From assembly GCF_036711975.1 (NCBI RefSeq), contig NC_091971.1, forward strand, positions 9,741,501-9,805,500: a stretch of 64,000 nucleotides of DNA, given 5' to 3'. Shown piece by piece: positions 13,301-24,500 of this stretch. Position numbers and translations under genes: made by a program. The first letter of the stretch is position 1, and every line of letters starts with the position of its first letter. The notes beneath the pieces are model-generated. The model saw only the letters and a program-made list of their open reading frames with translations. It made no database searches and was not told where the DNA came from. The stretch is from Onthophagus taurus. Its lineage: Eukaryota; Arthropoda; Insecta; Coleoptera; Scarabaeidae.

Positions 13301-16300
13301 TAGAAAGGATTGAATAAAATTGTCAAGATTTAAAAAAAGAATGAAAGGTTTTGGATTAGATATTAGGATAAAGATTTGTGAAATGTGTTTCCTTTCCCCA
13401 AAACAATGTGGTGTTAATAGCGGTTACCTTACGAGGTTTACATCGCACGATGGGGGCCCAAAAACCGAGGGGGGAGAGGAAAAGGAGGAGTTTGAAGGGG
13501 ATCAGACGGCGAGCGGTCGACGACGACAGAGCGAAAACATGACAGTGATCCATTATGGGTTGCGGGGGCGGGTGAAGTTGCGTGAGGTAAGGGCCAACAG
13601 ACGGATAGCCGCCGCAATGGTCAGCCGGGGTCGTTAGGGCGACTAGACGGGGCCCAGACGGGCCCCCAGACACGGGGTCCCAAACGAGCTCTACTACTCC
13701 GGAGGATATCTCAGCGTACTTTTCCCCCGGAAAACACGGCCCCTTCTATTCTTGTTTACCCGCACGATTTCCAAGGGAAAAGGGACCAAAACAATCTTGG
13801 TATATAGGTTACTGGAATTGCATAACATTGATATTCTGTTAACAAAAAAAGGTCTTTGTAATAAAGTTGTTAAGATAAAAACAAAGTTTACGTGATAAAA
13901 TGACGGAGACAAACCGTTTAATTTAGGAAATAGATTGTTAAATCTAACAGAGTTCAACTTGCATCCGACTGGCTACTTCCTCTGTACCGGCATTCTCTCA
14001 TCGTTAAATTGTATAATGTAGCCGATTTAAAAAATTGCCGTGCAATTCAATTTGCGAGCTTCAAACGCGTCGAAGAAAGATTTTTTTCTTGTTGAAAAAT
14101 TCCGAGAGAGAGACGTAAAAAATGTTTACACGTTCAAAAGGGATGGTGGTGTTTTAATGGCTGGCGGATGCAGACACACACATGCCGAAGATCTACATCC
14201 GGTCACCTTTGACCCTGGAAACCTGAGGACGTATAAACCGAACGAACGGCAGCAACAGCAGTCGTCGAGACTATTTACACTGTGCTACCGGCTTCGGGCG
14301 TATAAATACGTATCCGTTTACCTAAACTTTCTGGTAGAAAAAAAAATAAAAATAGAAAAAAAAATCGTTCTTTCGAACCAGTCAACCTCCGGCGAAAATA
14401 ATCCAATCAATTTAAAACAATCGCGAGCGTAATCTGTGCCGCTCAAACCATTCTGCGTCACATCCTTTTTAAAGTCAGTATGCTGGTTATATCAACATTC
14501 ACTTCACACATTTTAAATCTCACTAAAAATCCCCAAATAAAATCATCAAAAATAATACATAAAAAACAACCCCACGATTATCATCATATTTCTTTAAGGG
14601 GGAAGAATAAAAAGAAAACAAATCGATAAAAATACTCTTGTTATGATACTTCCGCTTCGGTAGTATGAAGTAGGTGGTCGCCTTTGTGGATGAGGAGAGT
14701 GAAAAGTGGCCCGTGCTAAAGTTCCCCCAAGGAAAAAGGAGACCCCTCATGGCAAAATTTTTTAAATAGCCACACGCCCGATTCTCACCCCTTTTCGCTT
14801 CTCCTTTCCCACCTGTGAAATGGTCGCGTGCGGCTACTGCGTGGGCGATTAGGTTAGGGTAGGTTCGAAGATGCGGCCCCTGTTTTGTGACAGTGATTTA
14901 ACAATTGGATGCCGACAGGAACCCTGGGGTTCCCCATCCAAGAAGGGGTCCTTGACAAGCCTTATTGTAATAACCCCAAAAAGCGACACTTAATACACTC
15001 GTAAAAGGAAAATATTTAGAAAATTAAACCAGTAAAAAAAAATCGTCAAAAGAATTAAAAATGTATCTTCTTAACAAGACTCTTTAATCTCCGGAATTAC
15101 ACTCTATCCCAAGGGAATCAACCTCTCCGCGTTTCTCCAACAAAGGGAAACAACCATCAGGAGGAGTCATTTACGTTCCCAACTCACGTACACCTTCATC
15201 GCTAACCACGTTTGTTTTCGCACAGTCCTATCGATCTGCTCGAACTTTAAAGCTGCTGCTCATAGTTTTCCTCTCCCTCCGCGACGTCCCTATCCGACAA
15301 ACTTTTCGTTCTCTCAATCCCCTCTTTCTCCTCCTCAAGTTGGAGGTGCGTCGTTGTCGTTCTCGCAGGATTCACTAACCTACGCACCGGTGCTGCCACC
15401 AAAACGCCGCCCTCGTTCAACGACGCTCGCCGACTCCAACTTCATCGTCCGTCCGTCAATCGATAAGAATACGAGCGAGCGGTGCAATGATGAGTCACGC
15501 GGACGCCTCTCCCCGCGTCCCAAACCGTCCCGACGCCACCACCAAAACCCTCCCCGATGCAACGCAGACATTGCTCTTCTTTCAGTTCGTACCAGGATTC
15601 GAAAAAATCAATCGTCGAAGAGAGAGAGAAAAAGAGAACCGTGTTTCGAGAAGGGTGTAAATGTCAAATGTTGCCGAATTTCAATCGGATTTAGTCGTTG
15701 TTTTAAAATCAAGGGGGCTTGAAATGTATTCTTTAAAGAACGAGCATTTTTTTATTTCTTTTTTAAACACTCATTTGTTATTATAGACAAAATTTATCAA
15801 AATATGAAGTTGTGTTGATATCAATCATGTTAAACATTGCTTCATGTTATGTATATTATAAGAAGAACCTTACGAACCTTGAAGATGCACGGCTAAACCC
15901 GAAACTTTCTAGTTTTAGGTCTAGTTTTACTTCAATACAAATTTGCGACAACCTGGCGCTGATTAACAACTAGAATACTAGCACTGTCACTAGAACAAAC
16001 AGTAGACCTAGAACTAGAAACATTCGGGTTTAGCCGAACGTCTCTCAAGACGGCTAAACCCGAATGATTCTAGTTCTAGGTATAGTGTTAGTTCTAGTAA
16101 CAGTGCTAGTGTAAAACTAGAACTAACACTAGACCTAGAACTAGAAACATTCGGGTTTAGCCACACGTCTCTCAAGACGGCTAAACCCAAATGATTCTAG
16201 TTCCAGATATAGTGTTAGTTCCAGTAACATTTGGGTTTAGCCGTCTTGAGAGACGTGTGGCTAAACTTTCTAATTCTAGGTCTAGTGTTAGTTCTAGTTT

Positions 16301-19300
16301 TAGTTCAATGGAAAATATATAATGTAAAGCTGAATAATAACTAAAATTAGAACTAACAGTAGCATTAGAACTAACACTAGACCTAGAAGAACTAGAAACA
16401 TTCGGATTTAGCCATACATCTTTTAAGATGGCTAAACCCGAATGTTTCTAATTCTAGGTCTACTGTTTGTACTAGAGACAGTGCTAGTGTTCAACTTTTA
16501 ATGTCCACTTTTAGTTCAATAAAAATATAGGCTGAATAATAATTAAAACTAGAATTAACACTAGACCTAGAACAAAACTTATCAAAATAATGAATTTCTG
16601 TTGATACAAATCATGTTAAACATTGGTTGATGTTATGTATATTATTAAACCGTCTTGATGTTTGGTAATTGGTGTTCGTAATCTTATAGAAACCACCTAC
16701 AAGCTTCCAAGCACCTATAAGCGTCGTGTTTATTTAATTATGCCAACGACCGTTTACACTCGAAGCTTGAAGATGGCTCGGCAAGCCCGTCCGTTGTTAC
16801 ACGAACGGGCGACAGCTGGTGGCAGCACGCGACTTTATCTATGTCAATTGTGACTTGTTATTTCATCTGCCGCTCCGCGTACTTTGCTTTTTCTTTCTTG
16901 TTTTTTCGATCACAAAGATTGAATGCAACCGCCGCGTCACCGTTCGTTCACCAAAAAAAAAGAAGAAAGAATTCCTCATCATCACGACAGCAAATTAATT
17001 TATTCGCCCTCAATTTCGTTAATGAGGAAATTATCCTATCAAAGTTGTTTTCTCACCCCTTCTTTTTAATAATCCGGGGGACGCGAATTGCCTCTGGTTG
17101 ATATTAAAAAAAAATTATCTTCCCCAATCTCGTTTACCCTCGAAATATCCAATACTGGAGTATAAAGATTGAGAGCAATTCGGGCCAAGTGCGCGATCAA
17201 CTTTCTACCTGTGGTGTGCTCTTTTCCCGTAAGACATATGCCGCAACCCTTTTATGTTTCACGTTTGTTTTTTTGTGCCTTTTCTTTTAGGGTATACGAT
17301 TACATCGGTGAGTGATATATCATCGTTTTAAAAAGACTCCGCCCGACACCCGAACAACACATGTTCCCGGGAACGTGGAATAATATAATAAAGATTAATT
17401 AACCGAGATTAATATTTATTTATAGCAAAAAACGTTTTAGACATTTCCAGGTGGGATAAACAGTTGGGTTGCGCAAAATCCATAGAAAATTGTTTCAATT
17501 TAAAATAATCAACATGTATTAATAACGGTAATAATAAATCCTCTCCATTAACAATACCTGCCATTAAAATTTCCTTAAAACGTTAACGAAGCCCGCATCT
17601 CCATAAATTTACATCGAGACAGCTTGCCTCTAACGGTTTTGCCGACGGATTTGCCCTCTCAAAGGTCTGATTCCGGTATACAAAAAGAAATGACTTTTCT
17701 CATGGTTGGACCAAGGGCTTCGGTTCTCATACTCAGAGCCCGAAACCTACTCAAACAGGTTTTCCTACTCTATTTGACAGATCTCTCTGTTTACGACCAC
17801 TATCCGGCCATTCTATGCTAAACTATGCCGAAGTGCATCTTATTCACCACACTAGTCCCTAGAGAAACGAAGAGACAGATTTGGACCGGTCTATCCTACG
17901 GGGTCATAAGGTCGTTTGAGAATGCCTCGTCATAACAATTCGAACGAAAAGAAAAATTATGGTCGAGTTCGTTAGAACGCAATGTAAAATTACTCAGTTT
18001 TTCACTGCGACGTTATTTCTATATAGCTTCCTGTCTGTCGGGCGACGACTGTTGAAGTTGACCAAATAAGAATAAAAAGTAGTTGGTTTATATCCCAGTT
18101 TTTATTTAAAAATATTTCGTATTGTAATCTATTTATTTTAGTAGATAGTGTTTCATTTTTTTTATTCTTCGTTTTCCGGTTTTATTCGCGGTAAATCGAA
18201 CCTATATTGTCACAAGGGCATAACAAAGCTTCGGTCGCCAAGGGCTGTATTTACTTGGTCCGCTCTACACAAACAGCTGGCAAAAGTTTATTCTCCAGGC
18301 GCAGCTGTTGGATTTGGTTCTTATACCTGGCAGCGCCATATAATATGGCATATGTTATGCCCAGCAAAAGTGGTTGTCAGTTACAGATACTCACAGTTCA
18401 ACTTGAAGCATATAGTTCTTTTCAAAGTAATAAAAATAAAATTATTTTATCATAAAATGTCTATTTTTGTATTATGGTAATTCAAAGAAATTTTTTAAAT
18501 ACTATTTTGTTTCATTATAATTAATTTGCTTGGTGCCTCAATTTTCCTTGTACAATGACCTCGTTTCCCTTAACAAAGATATACTATTATATTTCCTATA
18601 CCGCCATATGTCGCATCAGTTCATTTCTTCGTACAGAGATCGATAATGAACGGTGGTGAAGCCCTAAGCTGGGTTACGTTACGCGGAATTCATTTGCACT
18701 TCCTCTTCGAGGGTAGTAGAATTCAAAGCGAAAATAGAAAACTTAAAAAGAATCCAATGTATCGCGTAATTTAAATAGGAATACATACAAAAATTCTCAT
18801 TCGCAATTCCATTCTTTAAACTTTCTATTCATAAAATTTTACATTCATACAAAATTTTAATTATCTAAATTTATTTTTCCCGTTTGTGAAATTACCTACA
18901 TAAATTTTGTTGCCATCCCGAGAGTCCCTAAAAATCTATTATTCCCATTATATACGGTTAGACGCGGTGCGAATTTATCGGGAGCATTAATCCCGGGGCG
19001 TCTATGGCGGCGCGATGGCGTTGCGACGTTGCCATGTCGTTGTTTATACGCCAACCCTGATCCAACCTACCCTAAGCGCGTACATGGACCGACCCAATTA
19101 CGGCAGCGCCGACGTGTGCGTGTCGCAAGGGGGTAGTGCGGTGTTGTGAGGTGGCGGGGGCGGGGTGAAAAGGGGATTATAAACTGGTACACACACGGAG
19201 AGAACGCGTGCGATGCTGCGGAGAATTAAAAAAAAATTCAAAAGCAACCGAGGAACTAATTCCGTTTTGTTGCCGCCACCGCTTCCACCACCTCCAACAC

Positions 19301-21505
19301 ACACTACCACCGTTGACTCATTGTAATTAAAACGTGTCAGACTTCGCATTTACGAGCGTTAGGTTCTAATTTATAGTAAAATTCCGGTGAATTAATGATT
19401 TCATTCCGGAGGTAGATAATTCGTTCGAAATTATACCCAAGAGATATGCAAAAATCTGTGTCATAACCAAAAATTAATTGTAATATGATAATAAGTTTGC
19501 AGATATGTTATCATTTCTCACGAAAGTATAGTAAAATTTCGATATAACGGTTTGTTATAGCCAAAAGTTAAACGTGGGAACGTCTGAAGATGCACGGCTA
19601 AACCCGAAACTTTCTAGTTCTAGGTCTACTGTTAGTTCTGGTAACAGTGCTAGTGTAAAACTTCTGCCGAACGTCTCCCAAGATAGCTAAATCCAAATGT
19701 TCCTAGTTTTAGGTCTAGTGTTAGTTCTAGTGACAGTGTTAGTGTAAAACTAGAACTAACATTATACCTAGAACTAAAAACATTCGGGTTTAGCCGCACG
19801 TCTCTCAAGACGGCTAAACCCGAATGATTCTAGTTCTATGTATAGTGTTAGTTCCAGTAACAGTGATAGTGTAAACTAGTTTAGTTACTATCTAGCACTG
19901 AGTATCAATTAAAATTAGAATTACCGTCCTTGATTTATACATAGTATAGACATCTCGGGGAATACCCCAAGTTTATCTATGATAGATAATATTAATTAAA
20001 CTTGACTTAAAAAAATTTTGTCCGTCATATCGGAATTTAACTGTATTTATATTTATAATAATAATATAGTTATAGCGGTGCTAAAAATTTAAATCTAATA
20101 ATTTTAATTGAAATAATAGATACAAAATGATAGATTTGAAATGAAGAATTTCGCTTGCTAATAGAGATATAAACGCACTCACCTTTTTTTCGGTTAATTT
20201 TTCACAGCGCCGTTGCTTACAGATCTGATGGCTCTTGTCGTTTCTACAAGGCGCACAATCGCCACAGTTGTCCTTCCGTTGGCATCCGATACACTCGCCA
20301 CACCGTTTCCGTTTCTTCTTCACCTGTTTTCCTTCGTGGACGCCGCCCATGTCCATGTCCACGTCCAGCGCGCTATTCTGCATGGCATGGTGGGCCTTAA
20401 AGTTAGCGGTACTTGAAACGGCGGCTACTTGGCCGGAATTTTCCACCCCCAGGTCCATATTGCTGGAGGCGCCGTCGCTTTCCGCGGAACTTTCGAGGCT
20501 TGAGGCGCGGATTTTTCTTCGCTCCTTTTTTCTGAAGTCGTTTCTCGTCGGCGAGTTCGCGGTGGCATCGATTCCGTTCAATTTCTTGTCGAGTCCGTTG
20601 TAGATGCCGTTATCGAGCATGGTAGGCATGGGGTTTTGGAAGTGATTGGGGTGGAGGTTTTGGATTTTCAGGCCGGTATCCTGCGGGACCAAAGTGGCGA
20701 GGTTGGAGGTGAGCTTTAGTTCCGGTTCGGACTTTATCACAGTGACCACCGTTGGGGATCCGAGGAGTTGGCTATTTTGAATGAGGGCGGTCCCATTTTG
20801 GGGTTGGAAGATACCTCCGGTATTGAGGGTGGTGATGTTTGTGGGGTGTGTATACAGCTGGATGTGACGCTCGTCCAGGAATTGTTGCTGTATCGACGGT
20901 ATTTCCCGGGCCTGGATCGGTGCGGGCACTAAGGGGTAGTTCCTCGGGTTCACAGCACTTAGAGTATGGAAGTTCGAGTTGAGTGTGGTGAGGGTTGGAC
21001 TGGAGGACGACGGTGACAGCGGCGTCAGGTTCGTGAGCGTCGTCAGCGTCGGCTGATCACTGGTGGTTGCGGGTTCGTTATAGCTCTGAAACTGGGACTG
21101 AAACGATGGTAACTTTGAGGGACCATTCTGCGTTAAGGTGTCGGCTATTACCGTTGCAGGTCCGAAGCCGTGTTGACTCGTTGAATCCACCGGTTTTGAC
21201 TCCCACGGACGATATTGTGGTTGCGAGGTTATTATTAGGTGACCGTTTTCGGTGCGGTCCAATAATCGCGTTTCCGTATAATAGTCCCAGTTGGAAATGT
21301 CCAGGAGCCGGGTATCGCCCAGAAATCGGTCCGTGGCGAATCCGGTGGTGTCCATTTCGTTCGAAAACGTGGAGAACGGTGGCAGATTTGATCCTGGAGG
21401 GTCTTGCACCGTGGAACTTGGCGTGGCTGGGGTTGGTGGGTAGTTAGGAGCCAGGCTGTATCCGGAACCCAGCGCTTCCGGATCCTGGCTTAATGTCTCG
21501 CTCAT
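1362..21505 (-). CDS. Tet: TET methylcytosine dioxygenase, CXXC-containing, seven exons
   Basis: Fe(II)/2-oxoglutarate dioxygenase of the TET family, which oxidises 5-methylcytosine in DNA; insect orthologues are also linked to RNA 5-methylcytosine. Exons on the minus strand: 21505-20183, 8923-8852, 6904-6767, 6092-6023, 4826-3489, 3423-3284, 3218-1362. All phases agree and give 1645 aa. The ATG at 21505 has an in-frame TGA a few codons upstream. Exon 1 ends in a CXXC zinc finger (KKKRKRCGECIGCQRK, then CGDCAPC). Exon 5 ends and exons 6-7 carry the Cys-rich region (YYTHLG, KAIRIEKVRYTGKEGK, GCPLAKW). The double-stranded beta-helix has the iron ligands in HAHKDTHNM and AKHEMHATT and the 2OG arginine in PTRISLVFYQH. 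A long Ser/Asn/His-rich insert splits the catalytic core, as is usual for TET. All key residues are intact. Exons hidden in the 11.3-kb first intron are possible but not needed for phase. Confidence 0.95.
4827..6022 (-). other. Tet intron 4, probable decayed repeat
   Basis: Intron between the 70-bp exon and the large Q/N/S-rich exon. It begins with a 10-bp-arm hairpin (TTATGTGAGT at 4966-4975 and ACTCACATAA at 4982-4991). A short run of AACCTAG-like repeats follows near 5000-5050. Plus-strand fragments at about 5050-5250 loosely recall a piggyBac transposase (LSLISQ, then NPLKDRIYNL), but too many stops intervene for a firm call. No exon seen. Confidence 0.4.
6093..6766 (-). other. Tet intron 3, no gene seen
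   Basis: A locally GC-rich block (about 6290-6480) with overlapping open frames on both strands lies within AT-rich flanks. None shows family similarity or usable splice phase. I read it as ordinary intron. Confidence 0.5.
6905..8851 (-). other. Tet intron 2, with two inverted repeats
   Basis: No exon recognised. It contains an 11-bp inverted repeat (8172-8182 with 8212-8222) and a perfect 14-bp-arm hairpin at 8723-8753 carrying two AP-1-type TGACTCA sites, about 100 bp upstream of the exon in genomic coordinates. Confidence 0.5.
8723..8753. promoter_or_regulatory. Perfect hairpin with paired AP-1-like TGACTCA sites
   Basis: Arms GTATGACTCATTAA and TTAATGAGTCATAC are separated by GAT. Each arm carries TGACTCA/TGAGTCA, the consensus for AP-1/CNC bZIP factors. 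It lies about 100 bp from Tet exon 2. Regulatory use is inference. Confidence 0.5.
10425..11184. mobile_element. Outer MITE with TA target and TTCCCAAAAGTAAC ends
   Basis: The left end (TACAGTGCTTCCCAAAAGTA) and the reverse complement of the right end (TACAGGTTTCCCAAAAGTA) match for about 40 bp, continuing as AAATTCGKTAAAAC. TA duplications flank both ends, as in Tc1/mariner-type non-autonomous elements. A second inverted pair (TGTTTCAGATAT) lies inside the ends. There is no coding capacity. A different MITE occupies its centre. Confidence 0.75.
10674..11094. mobile_element. Inner MITE with duplicated AAGGGCCGGTTGTACC termini
   Basis: The ends are inverted repeats of the form TAAGGGCCGGTTGTACCA, followed by CTCCCGATAAA. 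Each terminal module occurs twice in tandem: left at about 10674 and 10730, right at about 10985-11015 and 11075-11094. The whole is a stepwise palindrome that would fold into one long hairpin. It lies inside the outer MITE, so it inserted later or the two grew together. Confidence 0.75.
11668..11960 (-). pseudogene. Possible piggyBac-type transposase remnant
   Basis: A minus-strand frame contains KAKTREIRPKLSMGRVRGI followed by KWPLICRDAKNVIM. This recalls the stretch of piggyBac transposases in which a KKGEI motif precedes a K-W-x-D-K/R-x-V block. The flanks are broken by stops. The assignment rests on one short motif. Confidence 0.3.
13010..13034. repeat. Perfect hairpin GGACGTCCTTT/AAAGGACGTCC
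   Basis: Eleven-base arms are separated by GGG, and each arm contains the GACGTC palindrome (CRE-like core). It lies in the large Tet intron within a locally CpG-rich stretch. Confidence 0.8.
15791..15859 (+). repeat. Left direct repeat flanking fold-back copy 1
   Basis: It shares almost its full length with 16576-16645 in the same orientation, including the identical stretch CATGTTAAACATTG, with a handful of substitutions and one indel. The two copies bracket the array. Confidence 0.8.
15881..16575. mobile_element. CTAG fold-back element, copy 1
   Basis: An array of six-base steps (CTAGTT, CTAGGT, CTAGTG, TTAGTT and variants) alternates in orientation. It is punctuated by GGGTTTAGCC or its complement and by the small hairpin CGTCTCTCAAGACG. 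Long inverted repeats result. This copy lacks clear TIRs but is bracketed by direct repeats at 15791-15859 and 16576-16645. Confidence 0.8.
16576..16645 (+). repeat. Right direct repeat flanking fold-back copy 1
   Basis: Partner of 15791-15859. At about 70 bp it is much longer than any DNA-transposon target duplication, so it probably reflects a local duplication or capture of flanking DNA. Confidence 0.8.
19529..20045. mobile_element. CTAG fold-back element, copy 2, with TIRs
   Basis: The left end is TAGTAAAATTTCGATATAAC. The right end is a decayed inverse (ATATCGGAATTTAACTGTA). The core holds the CTAG hexamer arrays and the GGGTTTAGCC/CTAAACCC hairpins. It lies in Tet intron 1, just outside the CXXC exon. 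Confidence 0.75.
20183..21505 (-). other. Tet: Tet first coding exon with CXXC DNA-binding finger
   Basis: This 441-codon exon is phase 0 at its donor (AAG followed by GTGAGT). Its first 370 or so residues are Pro/Ser/Thr-rich and look disordered. The last 50 residues hold the CXXC domain with eight spaced cysteines (CGECIGC, CGDCAPC, then two later Cys) and a basic KKKRKR lead-in. In this family the domain binds CpG-containing DNA and recruits the long isoform. The next exon is 11 kb away, so a shorter isoform without this exon would need an internal promoter. Confidence 0.85.
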
Positions 21506-24500
21506 AGTGTCATCGCCTGCGGCCGCTCATCTTCCACCAGGCCATCTTGTCCCGATGATACACTATAGCTTTAAATTTTCTCAATTTATTGTCATCTTCA
21601 CTTCCTCTCGTACACTTATTTTCATTCGTATATTGTTCGTTCGGTTTATGTGCCAAGCGTTCAAAGGTTTGCGTTTTGTACTCTGCGGAATTTGTACTAT
21701 TGGGTTGCTTTGTATAAAAAATAATCGCGACGTTTCTTTTATAGGTTTAGTTTATTTGATAGTTTCTATTTTTTGTTTTGTTTGCGCTTTATAGAATCTT
21801 CTCTTACGCTATTCGTACGTTTTGTTTTATTTTTACAAAAATATCTGAAACGGAACGAAATACAAAACGGTCAGGAAGTTTTATCCTTTCATACTTGCAA
21901 TGCCATGCACTAATTCTCTATATCACTTTAACGCTTCAGTGGCCATAATTGTTGATTTTAGTTATTTTAAAAAATATGATCACTGTAATTCAAAAATACT
22001 ACACACAGCAAAATAACTTTAAATCTACTACGCTACAAACATTACAAGCTAAATGAATTTTGCATACATTGTCTTTGAAAGTACTACATTTTCTACTTCA
22101 TGCAATTTGATTCTAAACTCTAAAATGTTTCCTTTTATCGCTAAGAAACTGATAATATTTTAGTTTAATATTTTAGCATCATAAAATTATTATAATAATG
22201 TTTATTTGTCCTTTCCGTATTCAACAACACGTCCCCAAACAATAACAATAACAATAGATCAAAATTAGAGCTCCTACATTACTCCAGGGGCATAACTAAA
22301 GCACGGAACCAACTTTGTCCCGCAGTTTCGTCATCATTATAACAACCATTATCGCTCTTACACGTGAGTAAGTTTGTCGCCACAGGAAGAAGAAGAAATC
22401 TTCTTCCGGCCTTTACGTACGTGCGAGTTCGGTTCGTACAGAAGTTCGAGCGAACGTTATTGGAGCGCCGGAGCTTTCAGCGAAAGCTCGAATCGACCGG
22501 GAAGGCGCGCTTGCGCCTTATCACCTCCGGGACATGACCGTGACCTTTCAGCTAACTAGGAAATGCGTTACGCAGAATTCGAGTTTTCACCCGAAAGCTC
22601 TACCCCCTCGGCGGTGAGCTTTCGCACCTTCGACCCGAACCCAATGAATTATCGATGCAAGAAACCCTCAGACACGCGAGTTTACAAAGAATTCTTAAAT
22701 TATTACTTATTTAGAAACAAATTAATAATATTTAAATATTTTATAATTATTTTTGGAACATTATTCTTTTTATACATATAACTTTGATTTCGATTCGGCT
22801 TTATATACACACACATGCGTATTGCCGGGTGCAATGTGTATGCAGTAAGGGATGCGATGAGTCATTCACTCGGGGTTAGATACAGTGCCGCCAATAGATT
22901 TTACACACGGCACTTTTATACGTGCAAGTTTTATGTCCCTGCGTGAATGCGCTCCGCAGCTTTTGCGAACTCGGTGACCACATTATACAAAATCGATTTC
23001 ATTGTGTTCAAGAAAAATATTGTAATTTTATCGCTCATATATTGAATAATAAAATAACAATTTAAAGCATCAAAATCTATAAATTATTTGTTAATATTGT
23101 TAAAATTTGTTTATGCACGAATCATATTAATAAATTAATGAAGTTATTCGTTAAATTTCAGATCAAATTAAAAGTTAAAGGTTAAAAGGAAACAGTTTTT
23201 CTAAAATACATTAAAGTTTAAATTAAACAATATTAATTTTGTTATTTCTACAAGCATCTACAAAGCAGTACTAATTAATTTCTGAAAATCATCAATAATA
23301 AAGATAATAATATTAAAGATTCATGCAAGAAAAAGCTGCAAATTAGAAATAAAAATAAAGCTGAAAACTAAAGAAGAAAAGGAAAGCTTTTGTTTGGATC
23401 TCATCATCTTAAAAGCTCCTCACGTACGGTAAAAGTTCAGTGCACGTCGGTGTTGGGATACGATTCAATTCGTCAACACGGAACAATCGCGAACGAAATG
23501 GAAATTTCATCCCGCCACCAGCGAAAAGCTCCGAGCTTTTGGTAAACAAATATTCGGGCGTTCGATTAATGAAAGTGAAACTATCGCTCTCGCTGGCCCC
23601 GAAGCCCGCGGGGTGCGAAAAGCTTTCGGGATTCACTTTCAATTTCAATCGGGTTAATTTCGAATTATCATCGTTTCGAAAACGTAAACAATTTTTTTTC
23701 TTCAATGAAAATCTTTATGATGATGAGATCGAAAGCTTTCCTTTTTCATTTGGACCCGATGAATAAATATTATTTTTTTGACGTGGTGGTTATTTCTACT
23801 AAAAGCTCAAGACAAGCAATATTTTCGCTTTTTAATGAATCATAATTTATTTACCTTGATTTTCTTCGTATTGGCGAACGTATACCGGGAGTGTCGTCGT
23901 ATGTACGGTCGTCGGTGGGTGAGGAAGAGTCGGTTCGAACAAAACGTGCACTTCAAAAATAAAAAAACACGCACACCACCGCACGCATAAAGTATTTTAG
24001 AGACTGACTGACGCTACGCACCGAGTTTCTTTCGTGCATAGCGGCTCCAGCTGCCGAGCTTTGCGCCAATCAGCAACTTGCATTCGATTCAGCTTTCGGG
24101 CCTGGAAGGGAGACCATTTCGAATTGCACAACTACCGTACGGCCGAGGAAGAGGCAGCGCTTGACGCTATTCTCCTTTAGAAAAGGACATAAGAAGCCAC
24201 GTTAAAAGGCACTGTGTAACACGGGAAGCCTTCTTCGCGCCACCATAACGCACCTAGCCATTTATATACTTCTGCTTATTTAGTTATAACATCTTTTAAA
24301 TTTCTACAAAAAAAATTGTGTTATTAATTCTAATTCAATATTATTCTTATAATTCTAATTAAGACTCCAACAAATTTATCCCAGTTAATTTTTGTTTTAA
24401 CATCTCTTCCAAGAAACAAATCAATCCATTCATTCTTTATAGTTTAAAAGGACTTCTTCGCACGTGCCCAAAACGTACCATTCTTTCATCTTCAACCCCT

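Larger units (their letters stand above)
8924..20182 (-). other. Tet intron 1 (11.3 kb), repeat-laden and non-coding
   Basis: I found no exon with splice-compatible protein similarity here. It holds a nested MITE pair (10425-11184), a possible piggyBac remnant (about 11670-11960), two CTAG fold-back elements (15881-16575 and 19529-20045), a perfect hairpin (13010-13034) and several CpG-rich stretches in otherwise AT-rich DNA (about 9070-9310, 12890-13040, 13430-13760, 14800-15600, 18950-19330). The CpG-rich blocks could be enhancers or an alternative promoter; this is inference. Confidence 0.6.

Noticed and set aside
13320-13673. Overlapping 105-aa open frames on both strands
   Set aside because: Mirror-image frames in CpG-rich intron sequence; composition explains them.
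15354-15722. 122-aa Arg/Pro-rich open frame on the plus strand within the Tet intron
   Set aside because: It lies in a GC-rich block that is open on both strands, with no homology, signal or splice support.
18148-18480. Two overlapping plus-strand frames around 18.2-18.5 kb
   Set aside because: No recognisable domain and no usable splice context; they lie in the large Tet intron.
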